A stretch of 64,000 nucleotides of DNA from Flavobacteriia bacterium. Lineage in GTDB: Bacteria > Bacteroidota > Bacteroidia > Flavobacteriales_D > Crocinitomicaceae. Below are positions 7,477 through 17,139 of the stretch, piece after piece. The first letter of the stretch is position 1. Each line of letters opens with the position of its first letter. Position numbers and translations under genes: made by a program. The stretch spans positions 1 to 64,000 of the forward strand of contig CANHQP010000004.1 of assembly GCA_947462925.1 (NCBI GenBank), in the 5' to 3' direction. The notes below the pieces were generated by a model. It was not told the origin of the DNA. It made no database searches and saw only the letters and a list, made by a program, of their open reading frames with translations.

Positions 7477-8589
7477 GTGATAAAACTTGCTTATATCTGC
7501 AGCTCCACAAGTTGGGGAGGATTGGAAATGAACCAATGGAGAAATGCTTTATGGATGAAAGAGCGTGGTCACAAAGTTGTCATTTTTGCTTTAAAAGATT
7601 CGCCTATTTACAAGAAGGCAGAAAGTTCAAGTATTCCTGTCGTCGAAATCAAAAAGCACCGAAAGTATTATGATTTTGGAGCTAGTTTTCAATTGATTAA
7701 ATTACTTAAAAGAGAAAATGTTTCGCATTTGATTGTTAGAGACACGAGAGACATGAGCATCTCTGCAATGGCGAAATTTTGGTCTTTTGGTTTTCATTTT
7801 CATTTATCATATTTTATGGAAATGCAGTTGGGTGTTCAAAAAACAAATTGGCTGCATACTTTGAGATTCAGTCAATTTGACTTGTGGTCTTGTCCCTTGG
7901 CTTGGTTGCAAAGTCAAGTACTTTCAAAGACAAGATTTGATTTCAATAAAACAATAATCATTCCTTCTGCCTTGGATCTTTCACCCTTTCAATCTGTTTC
8001 AAAAAACAATGAAAATCAAATAGAAGCAAGAAATTTACTCAATTTACCAGCAAACAAGACGATTGTTGGGCTGATTGGAAGATTTGACCCTCAAAAAGGA
8101 CAAGTTTTATTGTTAGAAGCATTGAATTCTTGCATTAACAAAGAGGTATGTGTTTGCTTGCTCGGGGAACCAACACTTGGGGAAGGAACAACTTATTATG
8201 AAAGAATTGAAAAGACGATTGAAGATTATCAGTTACATGACAGGGTATTTATTCGACCATTCCGAGAAGATATCGCCTCATTCTATAAAGCCATTGATGC
8301 ATTTGTGATGGCTTCAAAGGCAGAAACTTTTGGAATGGTAACTATTGAAGCAATGGCAAGCGGTGTGCCAACAATAGGCAGCAATGCGGGCGGTACACCG
8401 GAAATTTTGGAATATGGAAAATTAGGTTTTCTTTTTCAACCTCTTGATGCCTTGAGTTTAGCAAAATCAATAGACGAATTTTTAAATAATAGAGACTTAA
8501 TTTCACCCAATTTGTTAATGGAAACTGCCAAAAAATATGACCAACAGGTGGTATGTGCAGCGGTAGAGTCAGCATTGAATTTACAATAA
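7477..8589 (+). CDS. Glycosyltransferase family 4
   Basis: 370 residues, started at GTG because no in-frame ATG lies nearby and the family N terminus (KLAYICSSTSWGGLEMNQW) begins directly. The N-terminal Rossmann domain is followed by GLIGRFDPQKGQ (about 199-210) and the donor-binding C-terminal domain with the E-x7-E signature in ETFGMVTIEAMASG, then GSNAGGTPEIL. Such GT-B enzymes extend lipopolysaccharide or other surface glycans in the cytoplasm. No other glycan gene adjoins it on this strand, although the ACP/GT2 operon is about 3 kb away. Sugar donor and acceptor unknown. Confidence 0.85.
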   Translation: MIKLAYICSSTSWGGLEMNQWRNALWMKERGHKVVIFALKDSPIYKKAESSSIPVVEIKKHRKYYDFGASFQLIKLLKRENVSHLIVRDTRDMSISAMAKFWSFGFHFHLSYFMEMQLGVQKTNWLHTLRFSQFDLWSCPLAWLQSQVLSKTRFDFNKTIIIPSALDLSPFQSVSKNNENQIEARNLLNLPANKTIVGLIGRFDPQKGQVLLLEALNSCINKEVCVCLLGEPTLGEGTTYYERIEKTIEDYQLHDRVFIRPFREDIASFYKAIDAFVMASKAETFGMVTIEAMASGVPTIGSNAGGTPEILEYGKLGFLFQPLDALSLAKSIDEFLNNRDLISPNLLMETAKKYDQQVVCAAVESALNLQ

Positions 8590-8689
8590 ATCGAGCGCTT
8601 ATTTGTAGTAATCCTTTTAACGAATAATTACGTCCTTTAAATTCAAAAAAATAATCTTTAAAAATGCATAAATAACGGCTTTTTTAAAA

Positions 8690-8697
8690 TAAATTTG
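8690..8697 (+). promoter_or_regulatory. Candidate -7 box TAAATTTG
   Basis: TAAATTTG fits the Bacteroidota -7 consensus TAnnTTTG and lies 56 bases before the ATG of the PorW/SprE-like gene. No clear TTG -33 element is visible at the right spacing. Confidence 0.45.
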
Positions 8698-8752
8698 TGG
8701 ATTAAGCGTTTTTATTTTTTGCTTAACGACTCAATATAAAAGATTGACATAC

Positions 8753-11473
8753 ATGACTTTTCGTTTAATAAATATATTTACTGGTATTTTTTTATTGCTG
8801 TTAGTTGCTTGTTCAACTGAGAAAAACACTTTCATTAACAGAACTTATCACGGCGCTACTGCTAAATACAACGGTTTATTCAATGCCAATGAGTTATTGA
8901 ATCAAGCTATGAAATCATATCAAAGTAATCTCAAAGAGGATTACTACGAAGTATTGCCTATTTCGCCGCTTCCAAATGAGGAGGAGGTGATGGGGATGTT
9001 TCCCGCGATTGACACAGCAATTTCTAAATGCACCAAGGTAATTTCTAATCACAGTATGCCATCCGTTGAAAATCTTTCAAAAAAGAAGGAAGAGCACAAT
9101 CGCTGGATTGACGAAAATTGGTTGGCAATTGGAAGGGCAAGTTATTACCGAAGAGATTATGATGGAGCCATTAAGAATTTTGAGTTTATTCGAAAATTTT
9201 TCGCAAAAGATCCTGCAAATTATGAAGCGACCCTTTGGATAGCAAAATCTCAAATTGAAATCAAAGATTATTCGGGAGCTCAGATTAATTTGGACATTTT
9301 GAAATTGGCCATCGAAGAAACAGAAGCCAATAAAAAATCATTCAATTGGAAATTTTGGGAAAAAGAAAAAAGTGAAGACGGAAAAAAATTGACAAAATCT
9401 GCCAAAAAACGTGCGAAGAAATTAAAGAAAAAGCAAAAAGAACAAGAAGAGGAAGATGAAAAAGCTGAATTTCCTGAATCTATTAGATTGGAATACGAGA
9501 AAACCAAAGCTAAATTGTCACTGATTAAAAAAGAGAATGAAGAAGCAACTAAGTCGTTAGAGGAAGCCTTAAAAGTTGCCAAAAAATCAGCAGATAAAGG
9601 AAGGATTCATTTTGTTTTGGCTCAAATAAATGCCAATGCTGGTGCAAATGAAAAAGCCAAATACCATTATTCAAAAGTATTGAAATACAATGTTCCGTTC
9701 GAAATGAATTTCAACGCACGGATTAATCGTGCATTCATGGGTGGAGATGGTAAGATTAAAAAGCAACTGAATAAAATGTTGCGGGATGAGAAAAACTCAG
9801 AATTTAAGGATCAAATTTATTACGCTTTAGCTGATATTTCATTGCAGGAAGGACAAAAGGAATCAGGAATTCAGCTGTTGCACAAATCTGCTTTTTTTTC
9901 AACTAATAATGCGCGTCAGAAAGGAAAAACCTACGAAAGATTGGGGGATTTGAGCTTTACGGATAAGAATTATGTCAAAGCACAAAAATATTATGATAGT
10001 TGTGCCAAGGTAATACCTGAAAATTATCCGAATGCAGAAGGAATAAAGAATAAAGCACTAAAACTGCAAGATTTGGTAACGGCTGTAGAAACTGCAGCTT
10101 ACGAAGACAGTGTTCAAAGAATTGCTCAAATGTCACCAAACGAACAAGAAAAGTTCGCCGAAAATTTAATCAAGAAGATTAAGGAAGAAGAGGCTTTAAA
10201 TAAACGCCGAGAAGCAGAAAAACTGAAAGAACTTCAAAATCAAGCTTTAGCAAATCAAGATCAAATTTCGGGGAATAAAAGTTATTGGAACAATATCAAA
10301 ACCCGTTCTTCGGGCTATGAAGAATTTAGAAGACAATGGGGACCAAGAGATAACGAAGACAATTGGAGAAGAAGTGATAAAATTGTTTTGGTTCAATTTA
10401 CACCTGAAGATGGGAATGATTCTATTCCAAATGAAATTGTAAAAGAGGAGGAAAAAGATACACTTTCGGTAGAAAGTTTATTGGCTAATTTACCTTTTGG
10501 CGATTCAGCAATTGCTGCTTCTAATCTAAGATTGTTAACTGCTTTGTATGATGCGGGAATTATATACAAAGATCAGTTGAATGAAAATAAGATGGCAGCT
10601 GAACAATTTGAGAAAGTCTTAGCTAGAAATTTAAAAAGTGATTTTAATTTGATGTCTGCTTATCAGTTGTATTTGATTTATGAAAAGACAGATGCTTCTA
10701 AATCAGATGTTCACAAAAATTTCATTTTAGCAAATTATCCAAATTCAGATTATGCTAATTACTTGCGAGACCCAGACTTTTTTGTGAAAAGAAAAGAACG
10801 AGAAAAACTAAATGAACAAGATTACATTACCATTTTGGATCGCTACAATAGAGGTTTGTATTATCCTGTAATAATTAGAGCAGATGAAGTGATTGATGGT
10901 GAAAAAGAAAATGTGTACAGATCCAAATACATGCTTTTAAAGGCCTTGGCTATGGGACAATTGAATGAAGATAAGCAAGGATTACTTCCTGTTTTAGATC
11001 AAGTTGTAGCTGAGTATCCTGGTACACCAGAAGAAGCAAGAGCCAAAGAAATGATTGGCATTATTAAAAATGGATATTCAGCCAATATTCCTGCAGATTT
11101 TTCAAAGTCTAATTTGTATAAATACAAAGAAGATGATGAGTATTGGATCGTTGTTTTTCCAGGTGAAAAAGAGTCAAAAAATATTGGTTTGGCAAAATCT
11201 AACGTTGATGATTTTAACAAAGAGTTTTTTGGAAGAAATAAATTATCTACTGATTCTAAGGTTTTTGGGAATGATCAAAGTGTGATTGTGGTCAAAACAT
11301 TTACAAAAGAAGTCGATGGCCCAAACTATATGAATAAATTTAAAAAGACTAAAAAGTACTTGGGTGATATGCAAAATGCAAAGCTGATTTTTATATCTAA
11401 AGATAATTTGAAAGTGCTTTTTGAAACAAAGAAGTTGGAAGAATACGAAACATTTTATTTAGAATTCTATTGA
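8753..11473 (+). CDS. sprE: T9SS/gliding lipoprotein, PorW/SprE family
   Basis: 906 residues from the ATG; an upstream TTG would add three. A lipoprotein signal (LLLLVACS, lipidated Cys20) is followed by KNTFINRTYHGATAKYNGLFNANE, the conserved start of the PorW/SprE family. TPR-like helix pairs occur throughout (for example 125-175 and 335-420), with a Lys/Glu-rich segment at about 200-245. SprE/PorW is an essential accessory of the T9SS and gliding apparatus in Flavobacterium and Porphyromonas, thought to bridge periplasmic and outer-membrane parts. AtpZ follows 33 bases later, a gene order I remember from other Bacteroidota. Confident in family; exact role inferred from homologues. Confidence 0.85.
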   Translation: MTFRLINIFTGIFLLLLVACSTEKNTFINRTYHGATAKYNGLFNANELLNQAMKSYQSNLKEDYYEVLPISPLPNEEEVMGMFPAIDTAISKCTKVISNHSMPSVENLSKKKEEHNRWIDENWLAIGRASYYRRDYDGAIKNFEFIRKFFAKDPANYEATLWIAKSQIEIKDYSGAQINLDILKLAIEETEANKKSFNWKFWEKEKSEDGKKLTKSAKKRAKKLKKKQKEQEEEDEKAEFPESIRLEYEKTKAKLSLIKKENEEATKSLEEALKVAKKSADKGRIHFVLAQINANAGANEKAKYHYSKVLKYNVPFEMNFNARINRAFMGGDGKIKKQLNKMLRDEKNSEFKDQIYYALADISLQEGQKESGIQLLHKSAFFSTNNARQKGKTYERLGDLSFTDKNYVKAQKYYDSCAKVIPENYPNAEGIKNKALKLQDLVTAVETAAYEDSVQRIAQMSPNEQEKFAENLIKKIKEEEALNKRREAEKLKELQNQALANQDQISGNKSYWNNIKTRSSGYEEFRRQWGPRDNEDNWRRSDKIVLVQFTPEDGNDSIPNEIVKEEEKDTLSVESLLANLPFGDSAIAASNLRLLTALYDAGIIYKDQLNENKMAAEQFEKVLARNLKSDFNLMSAYQLYLIYEKTDASKSDVHKNFILANYPNSDYANYLRDPDFFVKRKEREKLNEQDYITILDRYNRGLYYPVIIRADEVIDGEKENVYRSKYMLLKALAMGQLNEDKQGLLPVLDQVVAEYPGTPEEARAKEMIGIIKNGYSANIPADFSKSNLYKYKEDDEYWIVVFPGEKESKNIGLAKSNVDDFNKEFFGRNKLSTDSKVFGNDQSVIVVKTFTKEVDGPNYMNKFKKTKKYLGDMQNAKLIFISKDNLKVLFETKKLEEYETFYLEFY

Positions 11474-11506
11474 TTTGTAGTATTTTTACAATCGTAAAGA
11501 AATGAT

Positions 11507-11731
11507 ATGAAAGAACTACCGGAAGTAAAAAAGAAGGCCAATGTTTATCTTCGTTTTTCTTCCATAGGAATCCAAATGGGTGGAATTATAGCTTTTTTTA
11601 CATGGCTTGGAACCTATTTAGATAAAAAACAAGTCAATGAAACACCTATTTGGACAATTGTATTGTCATTGTTTGGAGTTGCAGGTTCACTCTATTTGGT
11701 AATTCGAGAAGTGCGTAAAATAGATAATTGA
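11507..11731 (+). CDS. AtpZ/AtpI-family F-ATPase accessory protein
   Basis: 74 residues with two predicted membrane helices: SSIGIQMGGIIAFFTWLGTYLDKK and PIWTIVLSLFGVAGSLYLVIREV. This layout and the GTYLDKK turn match the AtpZ/AtpI-type small proteins that normally open the F1Fo ATP synthase operon and help c-ring assembly or magnesium supply. Here the gene follows the sprE-like gene and precedes one more small membrane protein; the operon then ends against cutC on the other strand, with no atpB or atpE in the window. The ATP synthase genes must therefore be elsewhere. Confidence 0.75.
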   Translation: MKELPEVKKKANVYLRFSSIGIQMGGIIAFFTWLGTYLDKKQVNETPIWTIVLSLFGVAGSLYLVIREVRKIDN

Positions 11732-11736
11732 ATAAA

Positions 11737-12111
11737 ATGAAAACCAAGTTTTTTAAATATTTTCCATTTGTAATGGTCTTTGTTTTGCTTAGTCATTTTT
11801 TGCTAGTTTTAGCAGAAAAAATTCACGGTGAGGTACTTCAAGCAATTATCGTTGACGCATCTTTAAGTGCTATTTTTGGAGTTGGTATTTTCATCATTTT
11901 ACCAGGTTTGAAAAAGGATTCTGAATACTTTGCCATGCGTTTTATTGGTTTGACAACCTTGCAAATGTTATCCATGATGACTTTGATTGCAGTATTGATT
12001 TTTGGTAATTTATCAGAACCACGATACTGGGCTTTCACAGCAATTATACTATTTGCTTTTTTATTGAGTATTCAATCTTTCTTGTTTATCAGAGAGGTCA
12101 ATAAAAAATAG
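11737..12111 (+). CDS. Small integral membrane protein following AtpZ
   Basis: 124 residues, four predicted helices (about 8-27, 33-55, 67-89, 96-115) and a short basic tail. Started at ATG five bases after the atpZ stop; a TTG overlapping that stop would add three residues. In Bacteroidota a protein of this shape often sits between AtpZ and ATP synthase subunit a, so it may be an AtpI-like assembly factor; I think it corresponds to a domain of unknown function but could not check. It ends one base before the convergent cutC stop. Confidence 0.65.
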   Translation: MKTKFFKYFPFVMVFVLLSHFLLVLAEKIHGEVLQAIIVDASLSAIFGVGIFIILPGLKKDSEYFAMRFIGLTTLQMLSMMTLIAVLIFGNLSEPRYWAFTAIILFAFLLSIQSFLFIREVNKK

Positions 12112-12112
12112 T

Positions 12113-12811
12113 TTATTTCCCTTTTAAAGCTTTTATTATTTCAATTATCTTAACCAAATCTGGTTGCAAAGTATCGATTGAATATCTCGCGTTTTCTCCC
12201 AGTTTTCTCCCAGAAGTTCCTGAAAAATGAATGGCATTTGGATTAACTTTTGTTTTTATTTCAAGAATGTTGTTTGCATTTACACCTCCACCCACCATGA
12301 TTTCTATTCGGTCAGAGGCGAATTTTTTCATTTCAATTAACTTTTCAATTCCCTCCGTGGCATTGATTGCTTGACCAGAGGTTAAGATACGACTGAACCC
12401 CATTTCAATCAGTTTTTCCATGCTCGATTTCCAATCTTTTACCTCGTCAAAGGCTTTATGAAAAGTTACAGGAATTGCACCAGCAGATTTAATAGTATCT
12501 TTTAAAAATGATTCGTCTAGTTCGTTTTGATTATTTAGCGCGCCAACAACTATTCCATGAACGCCCAAAGATCGAGAACTATGAATGTCAGATAGCATTA
12601 CTTCTTTTTCGTCAGTATTGAAGTCGAAATTTCCACCTCGTGGACGAATCAAAACATGGGTTTCGATAATTTTTTTTGAAAATTCCTGCAATCCGAAGGA
12701 GGGAGTAATTCCTCCTATTTCTAACTGTTGACAAAGTTCAATTCTCGTAAACGAAAGTTGATGCGCAATTCTTACAGCGAGTTCATTTCCAGCACAAAGT
12801 TCTAATTTCAT
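12113..12811 (-). CDS. cutC: CutC family protein
   Basis: 232 residues forming a TIM barrel. Family marks are LELCAGNE at the N terminus, RIELCQQLEIGGITPS (23-38), HVLIRPRGGNFDF (52-64), PVTFHKAFD (113-121), RILTSGQ (140-146) and MVGGGVNANNI (172-182). CutC was named for copper homeostasis in E. coli, but a direct copper role is disputed, so the biochemical function should be treated as unsettled. Its ATG overlaps the stop of the MscS-channel gene by four bases, making a two-gene operon. Confidence 0.9.
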   Translation of the reverse strand: MKLELCAGNELAVRIAHQLSFTRIELCQQLEIGGITPSFGLQEFSKKIIETHVLIRPRGGNFDFNTDEKEVMLSDIHSSRSLGVHGIVVGALNNQNELDESFLKDTIKSAGAIPVTFHKAFDEVKDWKSSMEKLIEMGFSRILTSGQAINATEGIEKLIEMKKFASDRIEIMVGGGVNANNILEIKTKVNPNAIHFSGTSGRKLGENARYSIDTLQPDLVKIIEIIKALKGK

Positions 12812-13914
12812 CCCCCTTTTTTTTCAATAACAAGGTGTTGTTGTGGAAACGGAATGACGATTCCATACTGTCTGAAAAGTCGATCAATTTCAAATCGAAT
12901 TTCAGATCTGTAATTGTTGGCATCCCAGCCTTGATCTGCCCAAAATATCAATTCTAAATCCAAACCTTTGTCACCAAAATCCTTCATCCTAACCATTACA
13001 GGCTCTGATTTATTAACTCTCGGATGACTCAATGCAGCTTGTTTCAAAAGCGTACAAACCAATTCTGTATTTGATTGATATTCAACCGTAACATTGATGA
13101 TAAATCTTGTAAGATCATTTCCATGACTCCAATTCTCCACATATTCTTGTGTCAATTTTGCATTGGGAATTAGGAGGACGTTGCCATCTCTTGTTTCAAT
13201 TTGTGTCGTTCTTACATTGATTTTTAATATTTTAGCTACGATCGGTTCTTTGAATTTAGAATCTTGCAATTCGATGATGTCTCCAATTTTTAAACTACCT
13301 TCAAATAACAGAATCAAACCTGAAAACCAATCTTTGAATACATCTTGTAAACCTAATCCCAAACCCACTAACAAAGCAGCTGAACCTCCTAAAAACACAC
13401 TTGCATTGATTTCTAATTCTTGCAAACAAAGGTAGAAGGCGATGAGGTAAATGATGTATTTGCTGATTTGTACATAGACATACTCTGTGCTGGGATTGTA
13501 ATCTGATTTCCCCCTAAACTTCTTGTTGTAGTATAATTTCAAGAAATTTAAAATCATTCTTGAGACAACAATAATAACAATGACGGAAATAATTTGAGAA
13601 AAATTTATCCTGATTTTATTGGATTTGATGATGTCGTATTCCAAGAATTCAGTGAAAGTGATTTCTTCATTGTTGATGTTGAAGCTATAGATGGCGATGT
13701 AAAAAGCTAAAATATAAACACTTTGACTCAGTAATTTCAGCCAAGTTGCCCTTCTACCTTCCAATTTGATATTCGCTCCAATCAAATAGCGTTTCATCGA
13801 TTGGTGAATCAATTTTCGCAGAAGAAATGCAATAAAAAAGATAATGAAAAGCGCGATTAAATTCCAAAGACAAACCTTGTAAGGACCGAATTGAAATAAT
13901 GTGTAACTCATCAT
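12808..13914 (-). CDS. Small-conductance mechanosensitive channel (MscS family)
   Basis: 368 residues. Four hydrophobic helices lie at about 14-32, 64-84, 105-127 and 150-170. The pore helix and cytoplasmic entry follow: GGSAALLVGLGLGLQDVFKDWFSG (about 175-198), then LFEGSLKIGDIIEL and the beta domain with TQIETRDGNVLLIPNAKL. This is the core MscS signature; the extra N-terminal helix exceeds E. coli MscS (286 residues), as in many MscS-like channels. It opens under membrane tension to release osmolytes. Tightly coupled to cutC; no functional link is known. Confidence 0.9.
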   Translation of the reverse strand: MMSYTLFQFGPYKVCLWNLIALFIIFFIAFLLRKLIHQSMKRYLIGANIKLEGRRATWLKLLSQSVYILAFYIAIYSFNINNEEITFTEFLEYDIIKSNKIRINFSQIISVIVIIVVSRMILNFLKLYYNKKFRGKSDYNPSTEYVYVQISKYIIYLIAFYLCLQELEINASVFLGGSAALLVGLGLGLQDVFKDWFSGLILLFEGSLKIGDIIELQDSKFKEPIVAKILKINVRTTQIETRDGNVLLIPNAKLTQEYVENWSHGNDLTRFIINVTVEYQSNTELVCTLLKQAALSHPRVNKSEPVMVRMKDFGDKGLDLELIFWADQGWDANNYRSEIRFEIDRLFRQYGIVIPFPQQHLVIEKKGG

Positions 13915-13978
13915 GGATATTGCTTTTTATTTTGGTTTGAACAAAAGTACTGAATTTAGACTTGAATTGTTTTGTCGC

Positions 13979-16285
13979 TTAATTTTCCAAATAAATTCGT
14001 TGCACGCGTTTTGAAATCGATGTCAAAACTTCATAAGAAATGGTTTCCATGGCATTTGCCAATTCATTTAAAGTTTGTGTTTTGCCGATAATTTCTACTT
14101 CATCTCCTTCAAAAGTGTCAACTTCAGTGATGTCAACCATGGTCATGTCCATGCAAACGGATCCTACAACTGGACACCATTTTCCTTGAATCACAAATCC
14201 TCCTTTTCCGTTTCCAAGAGAACGTCTAAATCCATCGGCGTAACCTACAGGAACAACGCCAATTTTGGTCATTTTTGAAGCAATGAATTTTCTGCTGTAT
14301 CCAACACTTTCTCCAGGTTGAATTGTTTTGATTTGTGAAACGATGCTTTTCCAAGCAATTGCAGGCTGTAGTTCTTTTTGAACAGAAGAATTAATGCTGA
14401 ATCCATAAATTCCTATTCCCAATCTAACCATTTCGTAGTCAGCTTCAGGAAATCTTGCAATCCCTTCAGTGTTCAATAGATGTCTATCAAATGGATAGTT
14501 TAGTTTTTGACTCAAATGATTACAAATTGTATTGAAAATGGAAATTTGTTCCAAAGAATAGGAGGCATCGAGCATATTGTCGGAATCAGCCAAATGACTG
14601 TAAACACTTTTCAACTTAATTTCTGGCTGTGCTTGAAATAATTCGACCACTTTTTCAACTTCGGAAGGAGCAAACCCCAAACGTTTCATTCCGGTATCAA
14701 ACTTCAAATGAACAGGATATTCCTCGATATTTTCCATGATCAAAGCTTTTACAAAGGCATCCATCATTTGGTAGGAAAAAATCGCAGGTTCCAAGTTGTA
14801 TTGAATAATGTCGTTGAATCCTTCTTCTTCAGCATTCATGACCAAGATTGGAAGTTTGATTCCGTATTTTCGCAATTCAACACCCTCATCAGCATAGGCA
14901 ACACCTAAATACTCAACGCCTGATTTTTCTAGAAATTCCGCCATTTTTTCAGCGCCAGAACCGTAAGATGAAGCTTTCACCATTACCAACATTTTGGTTC
15001 CTGCTTTCGTTAACGACCTGAAATAGTTGAGGTTATTTTTAACGGCAGAAAAATCAATTTCTACCCGTGTTTTGTGTTTTTTCAATTGAAACAATCGGGC
15101 AATTTTTTGGAGTTGAGCCACTCTCGTTCCTTTGATTAAAACAACAGATTGTTGAATTTCACTAAACGAAGGTAAATTTTCATTGGAGATGAATAAAACT
15201 TCATCCAATTTGAATTTGTCTAAGGTATTTTGAATTTCTATTTTTTGATTTTCATTCAATGAATCAACCGCTAAAATCGCTACTCTTTTTTTTCCATTTG
15301 CGATGCTTAATTGAAATTCCAGTGACTGCGAAAGTGCATCTAAATCAAGATTGTATGTGTCGTTAATGATCAAGTTTTCATTAATCCCATCAAAGGTTTC
15401 CATACGTAATGCCAAGCGAGGTAAGTCTTTGATTCTTTCAGAAATATTGTTTTCACTGATTCCAATTTCCATCGCAAAAGCGATGCAAAGGGACAAATTA
15501 TCTAAACTCGCTTTGTCTTGATATGGCGATTGTTTTAGAAATGAATTGAAATTTTGATTTTCAACCATTTGTCCATGAATTTTTTCCAAGTTGGTTTCAG
15601 CCAATTGAATGGATTCATGAATGAATGTTGGGTTTGTATTTTCAAAAAGAGCTAACTTTTCATTCAAATGTTGCGTTGTAGACTCAAAATTTGTTCGATG
15701 AGCGGAACCAAATGCAGTAAAAATTCCGATGGTTGGTTCAATCATTTGTTCCAAAAGTACCATTTCACCCGGTTTTGATATTCCAGCCTCGATGATTGCC
15801 AAGTCTGCTGTTTCATCCAATGCCAAAAGCGAAAGTGCTACGCCGATTTGAGAATTATAACTTTTCGGACTTCGAATCACTTTTTTCTCTCCAGAAATCA
15901 AATGATAAATCCACTCTTTTACGATTGTTTTACCAACACTTCCTGTAATTGCAACTACAGGAAAATTGAATTTTGATCTATGAAATTTGGCTAGTTTTTG
16001 CAAAGCCATCAGCGGATCATTTACACTAAGAAAAGTGGCATTTACGTAGTTTGTGGAATTGAAATTTTGGTCAACAACAAATGTTCTAATTCCTTTATTG
16101 TATGCATCCTGAATGAAATCATGTCCATTTCTAAATTCTCCTTGAAATGCAAAAAAAGCCGTGTTTGACGGATTGGATATTTTGCGTGAATCAAATGCAA
16201 TCAATTGAATGATTTCATGATTTTCATTTTCCAATCTGGCGCCGATAACACCAGCGAATGCTTCAATAGAAAGATTGATTTTCAA
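13979..16285 (-). CDS. murF-alr: Bifunctional MurF ligase-alanine racemase
   Basis: 768 residues in two enzymes. Residues 1-~395 are MurF, adding D-Ala-D-Ala to UDP-MurNAc-tripeptide: ATP loop GSVGKT (115-120), SPKSYNSQIGV (139-149), IIEAGISKPGEM (164-175) and NDTYNLD (308-314). Residues ~405-768 are PLP-dependent alanine racemase: Lys437 in MVKASSYG binds PLP, and Tyr663 in VGYSRKF is the second catalytic base. This fusion is normal in Bacteroidota and couples D-Ala supply to its use. The MurF half is divergent (GSVGKT for the usual G-T/S-x-GKT and AFGSAHRTNF for a more typical NIGxAHxExF), but all motifs are recognisable. Cytoplasmic. Confidence 0.92.
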   Translation of the reverse strand: MKINLSIEAFAGVIGARLENENHEIIQLIAFDSRKISNPSNTAFFAFQGEFRNGHDFIQDAYNKGIRTFVVDQNFNSTNYVNATFLSVNDPLMALQKLAKFHRSKFNFPVVAITGSVGKTIVKEWIYHLISGEKKVIRSPKSYNSQIGVALSLLALDETADLAIIEAGISKPGEMVLLEQMIEPTIGIFTAFGSAHRTNFESTTQHLNEKLALFENTNPTFIHESIQLAETNLEKIHGQMVENQNFNSFLKQSPYQDKASLDNLSLCIAFAMEIGISENNISERIKDLPRLALRMETFDGINENLIINDTYNLDLDALSQSLEFQLSIANGKKRVAILAVDSLNENQKIEIQNTLDKFKLDEVLFISNENLPSFSEIQQSVVLIKGTRVAQLQKIARLFQLKKHKTRVEIDFSAVKNNLNYFRSLTKAGTKMLVMVKASSYGSGAEKMAEFLEKSGVEYLGVAYADEGVELRKYGIKLPILVMNAEEEGFNDIIQYNLEPAIFSYQMMDAFVKALIMENIEEYPVHLKFDTGMKRLGFAPSEVEKVVELFQAQPEIKLKSVYSHLADSDNMLDASYSLEQISIFNTICNHLSQKLNYPFDRHLLNTEGIARFPEADYEMVRLGIGIYGFSINSSVQKELQPAIAWKSIVSQIKTIQPGESVGYSRKFIASKMTKIGVVPVGYADGFRRSLGNGKGGFVIQGKWCPVVGSVCMDMTMVDITEVDTFEGDEVEIIGKTQTLNELANAMETISYEVLTSISKRVQRIYLEN

Positions 16286-16402
16286 AACATTTGATTTTAG
16301 GATTACAAATGTATTTTATTTTTCGAGATTTCTTAAAAATAGCTTTTTCAAGAATCACAAAGTATCTTAAAATAATATGCATATCCGTTTCTTTCCCCAA
16401 TA

Positions 16403-16449
16403 ACTCCGGAGGAGTGAAATATTTGTAACGACGGATGTAAATCCGTCGT
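16403..16449. repeat. Two adjacent short hairpins (repeat remnant)
   Basis: ACTCC-GGA-GGAGT (16403-16415) and ACGACGGAT-GTAA-ATCCGTCGT (16428-16449) are perfect stem-loops in the gap between tdk and murF-alr. Neither is followed by a T run on either strand, so they do not look like terminators. Both motifs resemble small Bacteroidota intergenic repeats. Confidence 0.6.
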
Positions 16450-16563
16450 AAAATGAATGGATAAATTCTGTTTTGGCGTGTGTTTTTGTTTAAACCGCGA
16501 AGCAGACACAACGTGAAACCATGACAAAATAATCTTGGGGAAAGTAGCCGATAATCTTATAAG

Positions 16564-17139
16564 TCAATGTGCTATTTTATTATAGCACCCCCTACAAAGT
16601 GGTTGGTATTTTTCAACGGCTCCAACCAAAACTTGTCCTGATTCTGATACAGTTCGGTGCGAAATGTAAGCCAAATTCCCACAAGAAACACAGATTGCAT
16701 GCACTTTGGTTACATATTCTGCGATACACAATAGCTGTGGCATCGGTCCGAAAGGTTTCCCTAAATAATCCATATCGAGACCAGCGAAAATTACCCGAAC
16801 TCCTTTGCGCGCCAATTCGGTAGAAATTTGAACTATTTCTTCATCAAAAAATTGCGCCTCGTCAAATGCAACAACACGTTCGTTTTTCCAGATTTTCAGC
16901 GCTTCACTTGCTTTTTCAATCACGATGGCATCAAGGCTAGAACCTTTGTGACTCACAACTGCGCTTTCAGCATATCGATTGTCAATTTTCGGTTTGAAAA
17001 GCAACACTTTTTGATTGGCGAACTCAACTCTTTTCAATCTTCGAATCAATTCCTCCGTTTTTCCCGAAAACATGGATCCACAAATAACCTCGATCCAACC
17101 TTGTTGTCTGCCCTCCATGGGAAAGTGTTCCAAATACAT
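16564..17139 (-). CDS. tdk: Thymidine kinase (TK1 type)
   Basis: 191 residues. It phosphorylates thymidine with ATP in the salvage pathway. The P-loop is GSMFSGKT (21-28); DEAQFF (93-98) carries the catalytic Glu94; four zinc ligands are Cys150, Cys153, Cys182 and Cys185 (CVSC and CRGC), so the zinc-finger lasso is intact. Length is typical. A start at Met8 is possible. Transcribed away from the acidic protein gene across a 174-base gap. Confidence 0.95.
   Translation of the reverse strand: MYLEHFPMEGRQQGWIEVICGSMFSGKTEELIRRLKRVEFANQKVLLFKPKIDNRYAESAVVSHKGSSLDAIVIEKASEALKIWKNERVVAFDEAQFFDEEIVQISTELARKGVRVIFAGLDMDYLGKPFGPMPQLLCIAEYVTKVHAICVSCGNLAYISHRTVSESGQVLVGAVEKYQPLCRGCYNKIAH

Noticed and set aside
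16263-16511. An 82-codon minus-strand frame upstream of murF-alr
   Set aside because: It covers the hairpin repeats and overlaps the murF start; its composition is not protein-like.
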